In this document: positions 54,127 through 63,684 of the stretch, in pieces | Layout of the letters: every line of letters starts with the position of its first letter | Position numbering within the stretch: the first letter of the stretch is position 1 | NCBI RefSeq assembly: GCF_003419895.1 | Contig: NZ_QPMM01000016.1 | Coordinates: 25,631-89,630 of the forward strand | From: Chitinophaga silvatica | GTDB lineage: Bacteria > Bacteroidota > Bacteroidia > Chitinophagales > Chitinophagaceae | Direction: 5' to 3' | Length of the DNA stretch: 64,000 nt | Notes under the pieces: model-generated | Databases searched by the model: none | The model's input: only the letters and a program-made list of their open reading frames with translations | Told to the model about the DNA's origin: nothing | Program-made: the position numbers and the translations under genes

Positions 54127-57100
54127 ATGAAATATCTACTATTCCTGCTTGTCTGCGTATTTTCTTTTCGTTTTGTATCAGCCCAATCTCCAAATTTCGG
54201 TGATAATCTTCCGGGAAGCGCTGATGTAACCGCTTTTTCAAGATCAGCTAGTATCCCGGTCAATTTTTTTACAGGAATACCATCTATCACTATCCCAATC
54301 TTTAACTATGAAGGTAACAGCATCAACACAAATGTCTCGCTGGACTATTTCGCGGGAGGAATCAAGGTTGATGAACCAGCCACTAATACAGGTTTAGGCT
54401 GGCATCTGAATACCGGTGGCGTCATTATACGACAACTACGAGGCTTTCCTGATGATTGTCCGGGAAGGGGCTTCATGTACACACCTACAGTCAATCCTAC
54501 ATCTCAAAATGCACGCCCGTCCCGCAACGGTGTCACTTTACCCGGGTTCCTCGATCGACAATACGCGGCAGATTCTATAGATAGTCAGTACGATATATAT
54601 CAATACAGCTTTAGTGGGAATGCGGGCTCTTTCATTATAGGAAAAGATAAAAAGGTAGTACTGATCCCCGAAAAAAATTTAAAAGTGCGATACACCTTAA
54701 AAGGTCAAATAACAAACGCGCCATTAAGTAGCATTGATGAATTTTCGATAATAATGGAGGATGGCAGCGCTTATGTTTTTTCTGAAAAGGAAATTACCGT
54801 ACGTTCCAATCGCCCATATTATGATGCGTACAAAGGATACATTTCTGCCTGGTATCTTAAACAGATAATTTCTCCTTTTGGCATTGATACGATCACCTTT
54901 AATTATAACACCAATTTCACTAGAAGCCGTGTAAGTCTGTCAGCCATTCGTACAGAAGGCTACGGCGATCCACAGGAGTCAGTCAGCGCCGATGACATAC
55001 TAATGTGGAATAAAGCTATTTCGCAAATTGCCCTGCCTAACAATAAGACTATTAACTTCAATTATTTTGAATTCAGCAGATGCGATGCAAACGGGCAGTA
55101 TGCATTGAAAAGCATCGAACTGAAAGATAGCTCATTCCGCAGCGGTTTCAGATTTAACTATAAATACTTTACCGAAACCAGCGGTAAGGAATATAATTTT
55201 GAGAGCTTGAGCTGCCCGGCAGATATCAGCAAATTGAAACTGCAAAGTCTGGTTCAGTACAATCCCTACAGAACGTTCCCTCCTTACGAGTTTACATATT
55301 CAGACTTGGGAGTTCCCAAAACAGGAAACCTCGACAAAGACCATTGGGGTTACTACAACAAAAAAAACAATACAACCAATATTCCTGCCGCAGCCGGTTT
55401 ACCCGGAGCAAACAGGGAACCAGATGCATTATATGTCAAAGCCGGATCTCTTTCCGCCATAAAGTATCCCAGGGGCAACAAAACAATATTTGACTTTGAA
55501 ATTAATGATGAGGGCACCTACTACTACAATCAACCATCCACTATAACAATGGGCCCATCGTTAAGTAACAGTGTTCCAATAATTGTATCTTCAGTCTCCG
55601 GCAAACCTCTTAAATTTACTTTTGCCCTTACCAGGCCTCCCGGCAGCGTTACAGCCTGCAAAACCAATATAGAAATAAGGAATACAGCAGGTACAATATT
55701 AGATGCATTTGCAGTTGGTTATCCGGATGGAATATATGAAAGATCCATTTCGCTTCCTTCAGGTTCTTATACGCTCAAATGGGCTAAAGATGCAGCTTCC
55801 ACATGTACAGATGACTACCTTGCCAATGCCACCGTGACTTGGGTAAATGAAGCGGTTGATTACAACTTTAACCGGGTTGGAGGGCTAAGGATAAAAAAGA
55901 TAACCTATACAGACAGTGCGAGTAAAGCTATCCCCATAGTAAAACAGTACAATTACAAAACCACCACCGGAAATTCTTCAGGTTTCGTCATGACCAAACC
56001 TGTTTATGACTATCAATTTATAATCGCTAAATACTGTATTCCCGGATATTGCCCTCCTGGCATCCCACTTACTTGCAGAGTATCATCTCCGTTAAACAAT
56101 CTTGAATATGTGAATGGAAGCGTAATAGGGTATGCCAGAGTAGAAGAAATTGTAACAGGTTCAGGTAAAACGGTATATGAATACAGTACATGCCAGAGTA
56201 TGAATTACTTTCCTCCACAACCAGTTTTCCCCTTTGCAAACTACCCCGTTCCTCATTGGCTGCTGGGGCTTCCTACTAATGTAGCCACATACAGCGAATC
56301 TGGGAAAAAGCTCACTCAGTCGTCAACCACATACAATGCAACTACCACTGAATTGCAGGATACCCTGTATAAATCCTGCAAGTTAAACCCCGAAAGGAGA
56401 ATGGAAAATGCTACCGAGTATATTTATGCAGCATCATTCTTCTATCCATTAACTGGAAAAGTGCTTCCTTTAAATACAACCAACATCACCTATAGCGGCA
56501 CTGATTCTGCAATGATTGAATCAGTCAATACATTTGATCAGTTCAATAATTTGAAAAACACTAGGGTAACCATAAACAAACAGCTTGGTCAGTATATGGA
56601 TACCAGGTTCTACTATCCTTATGACTACAATACAGGCGGCACACTGAAACGAATGAAAGACAGTACTATAATCACACCCGTTTCAGTAGAAAAATGGCTC
56701 ATCAAAAACAACACAGAGATACTTACCGACTTAATGATAAATGATTTCCAGGAAATCGGGAATGGAAGCATTCAAAAAACAAATGTATTCAAACTTGTCA
56801 GCAACACACCCTTGTCCCTTTCTGTCATTGGAGCCTTTAATCCCAATTCATTGAACAGGAACAACACATATATCAGAAACGTCTCTTCGAATAATATTTT
56901 TAATAATAAGTCAGTACCAATTGAAACAACAGATAACCTTACACAAAGAAAAGAAGCACTCATATGGGACAATGAACAACAAACGGCCCTAGCCCACGTA
57001 GATAATGCAGGATATGGGGAAATTGCCTACACCAGTTTTGAATCGGGCAATCACGGCAGATGGCTGATAGAGCCTACAGGAAAAATCATTTACAACATCG

Positions 57101-58041
57101 CTATGACAGGCAGGCAATCATTCAATTTTACTGGAAAAATAACAACTACTGTAAATGCCGGCAAACAATATAAAGTTACCTATTGGTCCACCGGTAACGG
57201 CGCCACCGTCAATGGCAATAACGGCACTAAAATCAAAACCAGAGGTCTTTGGAGTTTATACCAACATATCTTGAATGCAAGTACAACAACTGTTTCTGTA
57301 GTTGGTAGCAACATCACTATCGATGAACTTCGGGTATACCCCACTAATGCAAAAATGAGCACACAAACGCCATGGCCATTCATGGGTATAACCAGTAACT
57401 GCGATCCACTTAACAACATTACCTATTTCGCCTATGATGACCTTGGACGACAGGTACTTCAAAAAGACGAATTTGGAAACATCACAAAAATGGCATGCTA
57501 TGGTAATGCTAATGAGACCACTGATTGTAATGCTGTTTATAAAAATGAGGAACGCAGATATTCTTACATTCAGCAAGGCTGCACAAATGGGAAACCAGAT
57601 ACAGTGATTTATACAATCCCCGCCGGAAAATATACATCTGCTGTAAGCCAATATACTGTTGATAGCCTTGCCAACGCTGATGCAGCCGCCAACGGCCAAA
57701 ACAATGCTAATGTTGTCGGCTCATGCGGAACTGTCTATTCAAAAGTCATTTATAAACAGGTATCAAATAATTCTACCGCTATTTATGCTAACTTCTATAG
57801 TGACCCCGCATGCACCAAGCCCAGAACAGTCTGGAATTTAAAGGTGAATTACGCCATAACAGACAACTGCGCCAGCGATCAGAACGATTCAGTAATCGCC
57901 AACGGAACCTCCGCTTACCTGACCTCTCTGCCTTATTTCTATTATGAATATACCGATTGCCCTGACTATGGACAAGACTGTTATACACTACAATGCAACG
58001 TGGATTGTGTCCTCAAGCCAGGAGGCTATATTATCAAATAA
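54127..58041 (+). CDS. large secreted protein with C-terminal DUF5977, Rhs-associated
   Basis: A 1304-residue protein. Signal peptide (MKYLLFLLVCVFSFRFVSAQ). The N-terminal ~400 residues form a beta-rich region common in Bacteroidota Rhs partners (GDNLPGSADVTAFSRSASIPVNFFTG; LDYFAGGIKVDEPATNTGLGW). A weak YD-like unit (YFAYDDLGRQVLQKDEFGN) occurs near 1100. The C-terminus matches DUF5977 (YTIPAGKYTSAVSQYTVDSLANADAAANGQNNAN, then Cys-rich). It precedes the small secreted protein and the Rhs toxin on the same strand; a surface scaffold or delivery role is inference. Confidence 0.85.
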   Translation: MKYLLFLLVCVFSFRFVSAQSPNFGDNLPGSADVTAFSRSASIPVNFFTGIPSITIPIFNYEGNSINTNVSLDYFAGGIKVDEPATNTGLGWHLNTGGVIIRQLRGFPDDCPGRGFMYTPTVNPTSQNARPSRNGVTLPGFLDRQYAADSIDSQYDIYQYSFSGNAGSFIIGKDKKVVLIPEKNLKVRYTLKGQITNAPLSSIDEFSIIMEDGSAYVFSEKEITVRSNRPYYDAYKGYISAWYLKQIISPFGIDTITFNYNTNFTRSRVSLSAIRTEGYGDPQESVSADDILMWNKAISQIALPNNKTINFNYFEFSRCDANGQYALKSIELKDSSFRSGFRFNYKYFTETSGKEYNFESLSCPADISKLKLQSLVQYNPYRTFPPYEFTYSDLGVPKTGNLDKDHWGYYNKKNNTTNIPAAAGLPGANREPDALYVKAGSLSAIKYPRGNKTIFDFEINDEGTYYYNQPSTITMGPSLSNSVPIIVSSVSGKPLKFTFALTRPPGSVTACKTNIEIRNTAGTILDAFAVGYPDGIYERSISLPSGSYTLKWAKDAASTCTDDYLANATVTWVNEAVDYNFNRVGGLRIKKITYTDSASKAIPIVKQYNYKTTTGNSSGFVMTKPVYDYQFIIAKYCIPGYCPPGIPLTCRVSSPLNNLEYVNGSVIGYARVEEIVTGSGKTVYEYSTCQSMNYFPPQPVFPFANYPVPHWLLGLPTNVATYSESGKKLTQSSTTYNATTTELQDTLYKSCKLNPERRMENATEYIYAASFFYPLTGKVLPLNTTNITYSGTDSAMIESVNTFDQFNNLKNTRVTINKQLGQYMDTRFYYPYDYNTGGTLKRMKDSTIITPVSVEKWLIKNNTEILTDLMINDFQEIGNGSIQKTNVFKLVSNTPLSLSVIGAFNPNSLNRNNTYIRNVSSNNIFNNKSVPIETTDNLTQRKEALIWDNEQQTALAHVDNAGYGEIAYTSFESGNHGRWLIEPTGKIIYNIAMTGRQSFNFTGKITTTVNAGKQYKVTYWSTGNGATVNGNNGTKIKTRGLWSLYQHILNASTTTVSVVGSNITIDELRVYPTNAKMSTQTPWPFMGITSNCDPLNNITYFAYDDLGRQVLQKDEFGNITKMACYGNANETTDCNAVYKNEERRYSYIQQGCTNGKPDTVIYTIPAGKYTSAVSQYTVDSLANADAAANGQNNANVVGSCGTVYSKVIYKQVSNNSTAIYANFYSDPACTKPRTVWNLKVNYAITDNCASDQNDSVIANGTSAYLTSLPYFYYEYTDCPDYGQDCYTLQCNVDCVLKPGGYIIK

Positions 58042-58059
58042 TATAAATTGACTATTCTA

Positions 58060-58464
58060 ATGATAAAAAGATTATCTATCATCAGCCTGTTGTACATTTT
58101 AGGTACACTTACCTCACATGCCCAATCTGTCTTATCATCCGACAGTATGGCTATGAAAATGGCAAAAGCAGTACAGCTACAACTACATGCATCGGATACA
58201 CAGTGTTATAAAATCTATACGCTGTATACGAGACGCAATAAACAGACTGACAGCCTGAGAGCAGTTGGCACCAATAGCGCCCAGCCTTATGCTATGATCT
58301 TTATTAACCAGGCGTTCTATACAGATATGAAGAAAATTTTAAATCCGGATCAATGGCTGCAGTACAAAAACCTGGAAAACGCAAAGCACCAGGCAGCAAT
58401 AAAAAGATTAAAAGAAAAAGGAATCGAAGTGCAAGAATCCTACTCGGCCATTCCTGAATATTGA
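58060..58464 (+). CDS. small secreted protein of the Rhs locus
   Basis: A 134-residue protein with signal peptide (MIKRLSIISLLYILGTLTSHAQ). The rest is helical and charged (QLHASDTQCYKIYTLYTRRNKQTDSL; ILNPDQWLQYKNLENAKHQAAIKRLKEKGI), vaguely like Spy/CpxP-type periplasmic proteins (an LTPEQW-like NPDQW). It is 18 nt after the DUF5977 gene and ~35 nt before the Rhs gene, so the three are likely co-transcribed. ATG 58060 is preferred over TTG 58048. Confidence 0.7.
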   Translation: MIKRLSIISLLYILGTLTSHAQSVLSSDSMAMKMAKAVQLQLHASDTQCYKIYTLYTRRNKQTDSLRAVGTNSAQPYAMIFINQAFYTDMKKILNPDQWLQYKNLENAKHQAAIKRLKEKGIEVQESYSAIPEY

Positions 58465-58498
58465 ACAAAAATTCACTCCCTATACAAAATACTATATT

Positions 58499-61400
58499 GT
58501 GAGTACCCACATTAAACAACTGATAATACTGAAAGTCATTACATGCCTGATCCCGCTAACATCAATGGCTTTTCAGGTAAAAGACACAACAAAACTACCC
58601 TTGGGCTTTGCACGGTCCTGGCAGCCACATGCGCCCTTAAAAGATGCATCAAGCATCACCGATCAAAGCAAAACACCAGCAGATGTAACCCAGTCGACTA
58701 TCTATTTTGATATACTCGACAGACCCGTCCAGGCCGTGGGAAAGAATACTTCTCCTCAAAATCAGGATGAAGTTTCGGTATTTGTTTATGACTCACTAGG
58801 TAGACAAAATATTCATTACCTCCCCTATACGGGTTCAGGCAGTGGCAACTATAAACCCAACTGGTTGACCGAACAAAACCAGGCAAATTCATCCCTCTAT
58901 CCAGGCCAGGCCCCCTACTACGGAGGAATAACTTATGAAGAATCTCCTCACGGTAGAGCGCTTAAAAAAATGATGCCAGGACAAGCATGGAAAGGCTCCA
59001 ATCGCGGCGTATCGTTCGACTATCAACTCAACACCGTATCGGACAGTGTAAGAATATGGGAGCTGTCTTCTGATACCGATATCCCCTATTCTCCTGGCTT
59101 TTACGGTGCAGGAACTCTCACTAAAAATATTGTCACGGATGAAGATAATCATCAGGTTATATCATATACGGATAATACAGGTAAACTAATACTCAGCAAG
59201 CTGAAAGCAATTGACGCCCCCGGCACAGCCCACATGGGTTGGCTATGTACCTATTATGTATATAACGACCTGTTTCAACTGCGTTATTCCATCCCCCCTC
59301 TTGCTGTGGCCTTAATCAACTCAACCTGGAATATAAATCCAGCTTTAAATCTTTGCCAGAAATTAAGCTATGACGAAAGAGAGCGTGTCATAATTAAAAA
59401 GAATCCGGATGTAGCTCCTGTAGAAATGGTATATGACAACAAAAACAGACTGGTATTCTATAGAGACGGAGGCATGTTGTCACGGAGTATTTGGGTCGTT
59501 AACTTTTATGATGACCAGGATCGCAACACTATCACAGCGCTCTATCATTCAGCTTCAAGTCGCGAACAACTCCAGGCGCTAATGAATACAGCGTCATCAG
59601 GCAATACTTCAGCATCCTATGTAGTTCCTGGTAAAGCAGACTTAATTGTAGCTAATTTTCAGGAAGGAGAAAAATCTTATAAAGCCACAAACAGCATCAG
59701 TTTTGAACCAGGATTTGAAAGCAGTGTAGGTAGCGAGTTTGAAACCCTCATTGATAAAAATCTTACAAACGGCACCGAAACAATTATTGTAAATAACCCA
59801 CTTCCAAACATTAGCAATTACGATCCTATCATCTATACATACTATGATAATTATAACTTTAACGGAGCTCGGCCTTTTGAACCAGGCTTCATTCCAAAAC
59901 TAAATGCAGGAAACGATACCCATCCATTGCCAGTAGTACCTATTTACTATACAGAAGGAATGTGTACTGGTCGGAAAATAAGAATTTCCGGAACAGATGA
60001 ATGGTTAACCACAACCCTCTACTACGACGAGAAAGAACATCTTATCCAGTCAAGAATCGATAATATCACCGGAGGCGAGAGTATAAACACTAGTCAATAC
60101 AGCTATGACGGTAAGCTCCTTAGCACTTATCAGTACGTAAGTAATCGCCAGTCAGCAGGCTTCCGTGAAACCAAAGTAATGACCTCCAATATTTTTGACA
60201 TTAACGGCAATCTTATTGCTGTAAAGAAGCAGGTTAATGACAACCCATCTTTCAGTAAAGAAATAGTCAACTACGAATATGACAACGTAGGTCGCTTAAG
60301 TGCAAAAAAACTGGGAAAACAAACGAACGGATCTTTTCTGGAAACACTTTCATACAACTACAATATACATAACTGGCTTACCGGCATTAACAATGAATAC
60401 CTGAACGGAACCGCTTCCGACGGGAAACACTTCGGTCTTCAGTTAGGCTATGAAAGCGGATTTGACAGCCCTCGATACACCGGAAGCCTTTCCGGTGTAA
60501 GCTGGAAAGGCTGGAATGATAAAATTGCAAGACGTTATAATTTCAGATATGATAACGCCAGTCAATTATCGTCTGCAAATTTTACACAACAAAATCCTGG
60601 TAGCACCAACTGGTCGAACAATCTTGCTAACTTTTCCGTAGAAGGCTTATCATACGATGCTAACGGAAACATCCTGTCTATGAAACAGTATGGACTGAAA
60701 GCATTACAACCAACAATTATCGACAACCTTACTTTTAAGAACTATGACTATAGTAACCAGTTAAGATACGCTACAGATGCATCCAACGACTTTAGTTCGA
60801 AAATGGGCGACTTTAAAGAACCTGTAGGTAATGGGATCGCCAACACCGCCAGCAATATACCAGACTATACCTACGACCAGAATGGCAATCTGGCCTCAGA
60901 CGCGAATAAAGGTATTGCTAGTGTTTTATACAACGAACAGCATCTGCCATACAAAATAACGGTTACCGGCAAAGGGACTATAGAATATCTGTACGATGCT
61001 TCAGGTAAAAAACTGAGGAAAATTGTTACTGATATTACCCGTCAGCCTGCAAGAGTTATTAATACTGACTACATCGGTAATATGGTGTTCAAAAACGATA
61101 CTTTACAATTTATCGCCCATGAGGAAGGGCGCGTAAGACCCGTGTTCAACAAGCAAACTCCTGATATCAACTATGTCTATGACTATTTCGTAAAAGACAA
61201 TACAGGCAATACCAGAATGATACTGACAGAGCAGACCAACTTTTCAATGTATGCTGCTACTATGGAAACAGCATCTGCAGCGAAGGAAACGGCTCTTTTC
61301 AGCAACATTGAAAACAGCAGGGTCAACACACCTGTCGGCTATCCAGAAGACAACACAACCAATGAAAATCAATTTGTAGCCAAACTGAATGCCCAACAAG

Positions 61401-63118
61401 GCGGACAACCAATTGGCCCATCCCTCGTATTGCGTGTGATGGCTGGAGATACATTACATGTTAATGTAAAAGCATTTTACAAATCCAATGGCCCTGCCGA
61501 GAAAAATGCTCCGCTTACTGATAATATGTTGAATGCACTCGCCCAAAGTTTCGGTAGCACCGGAGAGTTTTCAACAGATGACCATGGCATATCTGCCAGC
61601 GCTAACAATAGTCCTATTAATTCAAACTTCTACAATACCGATTATCAACGCCTGAAAGAGAGAAACAATGATCCTGCTCAAATCTCAAGACCCAGCGCTT
61701 ATCTGAACTATGTACTATTTGATGAACAGTTCAAATTGGTGGAGGAAAACAGCGGAGTAAAACAGGTGCAACAGACACCAGATCAATTGCAATCGCTTAA
61801 TCCAGAGGAAATCGTCGTAGCTAAAAGCGGATACGTCTATGTTTACACAAGTAATGAAACTCCGCAGGATGTATATTTTGATAACCTCATAGTAACGGTC
61901 AATAATGTTGGGGTACTGGAAGAATCACACTTTTACCCTGGAGGCCTGATAATGGACGGTATCAGCTATAGAGCATATGCAGCACTCGATAACGCGGTTC
62001 TATACCAGGGCAAAGAGCTCCAACATAATGAATTCGAGGATGGCTCAGGACTAGATTGGTATGACTTTGATGCCAGATATTATGATCCACAAACATCAAG
62101 ATGGCTGAGCCCTGATCCATTGAACCAGTTCTCCAGCCCATATCTGGCAATGGCGAACAATGGCCACCAGGTTATTGACCCTGATGGGAAATGGGCATTC
62201 ATTGATGATATAGCTGCAATGGCTATTGGCGGTGTTATAAATGTAGTCAGCCAGGCCATGGCCGGTAAAGTAACAAACTTATGGGAAGGACTCTCCTACT
62301 TTGCTGTTGGTGCTGCTGCTGCTGAAGTGACAATTTATGCGGGACCACTCGCAGGAGGCGCCGTTTCAGGCGCAGGAAATAATGCTGTAGATCAGTTATT
62401 CCTGAATGGATTCAGTAAATTCGATTTCGAAAAAACCCTTGTCAGCGCAGGGACCGGTGCTGCAAGCAGCTTTGTCGGTGCAAAACTATCAGGCGCGCTT
62501 GGACCTGTAATTGAAAAAATTGGAGTAAAAATTGCTAGCCCTGTTATTAAAAGCGGTTTGCAAAACAGCATGCTCGGTGGGCTCACAGGAATGACAATTG
62601 GTACAGGAATGGGATTTTTACAGGGAAAAAGCCTTGGTGATGCATTTTGGTCTGATGGAATTTCTGGCGCCGGCACTGGAATGGTTGCAGGTGCCATTTC
62701 AGGTGCCGCAGGAGCATATAAGCAGGCCCGAGATACAGAACATAATCCATGGACCGGAAGGTGGGAAGGGAAGTTAGACGAGATTCCAGTAAAAAGAATA
62801 TATGATTATGCTACAGATAATGGACTTAAAAGTACGCAACAGGGCGAGTTGGATCCAACGAAAGTGCTCAACTTCTATCAGCTGATGAAAGATGGTAAGT
62901 TCGATCCGTATAAAGGTCAGGCCGGCGGATATAAGAATTATGGTGACACTTATCTTGGTGACGGAAACCATCGTTCTGCAGCGGGTATTCTCTTTTTCTT
63001 AAAAACAGGTGACATGGGCCCATTGAATATTATTCTCAATAATGAAAATTTCCGGTCCATACCAAAAGCACCCAATAATGGCAGTAGTTACCGGACCATT
63101 AAAGCACCCCAAAAATAA
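58499..63118 (+). CDS. Rhs-repeat polymorphic toxin with ParB-like C-terminal tip
   Basis: A 1539-residue protein starting at GTG. Signal peptide (residues 1-25). N-terminal DUF6443-like region (LDRPVQAVGKNTSPQNQDE), YD repeats (YEYDNVGRLSAKKLG, LSYDANGNILSMKQ, YTYDQNGNLAS, YLYDASGKKLRKI), Rhs core near 1185-1220 (DARYYDPQTSRWLSPDPL). A Gly/Ala-rich hydrophobic linker (~1230-1415) follows, then a tip of ~120 residues with LDPTKVLNFYQLMKDGKFDPYKG and LGDGNHRSAA (L1486-A1495), a ParB/sulfiredoxin-like nucleotide-binding pattern. The stop overlaps the immunity ATG. No VgrG/PAAR gene is seen. Confidence 0.9.
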   Translation: MSTHIKQLIILKVITCLIPLTSMAFQVKDTTKLPLGFARSWQPHAPLKDASSITDQSKTPADVTQSTIYFDILDRPVQAVGKNTSPQNQDEVSVFVYDSLGRQNIHYLPYTGSGSGNYKPNWLTEQNQANSSLYPGQAPYYGGITYEESPHGRALKKMMPGQAWKGSNRGVSFDYQLNTVSDSVRIWELSSDTDIPYSPGFYGAGTLTKNIVTDEDNHQVISYTDNTGKLILSKLKAIDAPGTAHMGWLCTYYVYNDLFQLRYSIPPLAVALINSTWNINPALNLCQKLSYDERERVIIKKNPDVAPVEMVYDNKNRLVFYRDGGMLSRSIWVVNFYDDQDRNTITALYHSASSREQLQALMNTASSGNTSASYVVPGKADLIVANFQEGEKSYKATNSISFEPGFESSVGSEFETLIDKNLTNGTETIIVNNPLPNISNYDPIIYTYYDNYNFNGARPFEPGFIPKLNAGNDTHPLPVVPIYYTEGMCTGRKIRISGTDEWLTTTLYYDEKEHLIQSRIDNITGGESINTSQYSYDGKLLSTYQYVSNRQSAGFRETKVMTSNIFDINGNLIAVKKQVNDNPSFSKEIVNYEYDNVGRLSAKKLGKQTNGSFLETLSYNYNIHNWLTGINNEYLNGTASDGKHFGLQLGYESGFDSPRYTGSLSGVSWKGWNDKIARRYNFRYDNASQLSSANFTQQNPGSTNWSNNLANFSVEGLSYDANGNILSMKQYGLKALQPTIIDNLTFKNYDYSNQLRYATDASNDFSSKMGDFKEPVGNGIANTASNIPDYTYDQNGNLASDANKGIASVLYNEQHLPYKITVTGKGTIEYLYDASGKKLRKIVTDITRQPARVINTDYIGNMVFKNDTLQFIAHEEGRVRPVFNKQTPDINYVYDYFVKDNTGNTRMILTEQTNFSMYAATMETASAAKETALFSNIENSRVNTPVGYPEDNTTNENQFVAKLNAQQGGQPIGPSLVLRVMAGDTLHVNVKAFYKSNGPAEKNAPLTDNMLNALAQSFGSTGEFSTDDHGISASANNSPINSNFYNTDYQRLKERNNDPAQISRPSAYLNYVLFDEQFKLVEENSGVKQVQQTPDQLQSLNPEEIVVAKSGYVYVYTSNETPQDVYFDNLIVTVNNVGVLEESHFYPGGLIMDGISYRAYAALDNAVLYQGKELQHNEFEDGSGLDWYDFDARYYDPQTSRWLSPDPLNQFSSPYLAMANNGHQVIDPDGKWAFIDDIAAMAIGGVINVVSQAMAGKVTNLWEGLSYFAVGAAAAEVTIYAGPLAGGAVSGAGNNAVDQLFLNGFSKFDFEKTLVSAGTGAASSFVGAKLSGALGPVIEKIGVKIASPVIKSGLQNSMLGGLTGMTIGTGMGFLQGKSLGDAFWSDGISGAGTGMVAGAISGAAGAYKQARDTEHNPWTGRWEGKLDEIPVKRIYDYATDNGLKSTQQGELDPTKVLNFYQLMKDGKFDPYKGQAGGYKNYGDTYLGDGNHRSAAGILFFLKTGDMGPLNIILNNENFRSIPKAPNNGSSYRTIKAPQK

Positions 63119-63639
63119 TGATGGAGATATTTTCCTTACAGTATCCACTAAAAAAAGAAGGATTTGAGATTGAGCCATTTACACTGGAACGTGGGGCAAT
63201 ATATAAAGTAATTGGCCCCTTCCAGCTGCAACAATATCTGCTTGGAAGGGCATATAAAAAACATTTTTCCCTGCATGGAAAAGCCAAAGTTATATACTCC
63301 CATCGTGCAGAAGGTTTTCGTTGGAAAAATGTCAGGTTCCTGCTCGAAAAGAGAAGGGGCGCTTCCGTTGCTGATTTCTTCATGCAATCATTAAATTTAC
63401 CAGATGATACAACAATAGATAACCTAAGTGGAACTTCCAGCATCAATTTATTCAACTTCGAATTAAATTATGACAGGTTCGATCTTTTCTATTTTATTGA
63501 ACTGGGATACGACCCCGTTGGTACTGATCTCTTATATCAGTACATGCGGCTCCGCATTAACCAGGATAAGTGCTTTATCGTTCAGGATGTGTGGGCAACT
63601 GGCAAAGAACTGGATAAAATAACACTTACCAAGTTGTAG
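63118..63639 (+). CDS. putative immunity protein of the Rhs toxin
   Basis: A 173-residue protein, the same in sequence as the product at 52236-52757. Its ATG shares the last A of the Rhs stop codon (TAATG), so toxin and antidote are translationally coupled. It has no signal peptide, as expected of a cytosolic antidote against a delivered nuclease-like tip. No known immunity family was recognised. It is followed after 45 nt by the terminal repeat of the IS1182 remnant. Confidence 0.8.
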   Translation: MMEIFSLQYPLKKEGFEIEPFTLERGAIYKVIGPFQLQQYLLGRAYKKHFSLHGKAKVIYSHRAEGFRWKNVRFLLEKRRGASVADFFMQSLNLPDDTTIDNLSGTSSINLFNFELNYDRFDLFYFIELGYDPVGTDLLYQYMRLRINQDKCFIVQDVWATGKELDKITLTKL

Positions 63640-63684
63640 CAGTTGTACGGAACGTTCCTGCTTCTTAAGTATCGAAATCTCAAA

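Noticed and set aside
52236..63639. Frames on the opposite strand of both immunity gene copies
   Set aside because: Identical in both copies only because the DNA is duplicated; they overlap the coupled gene completely and have no signals of their own.
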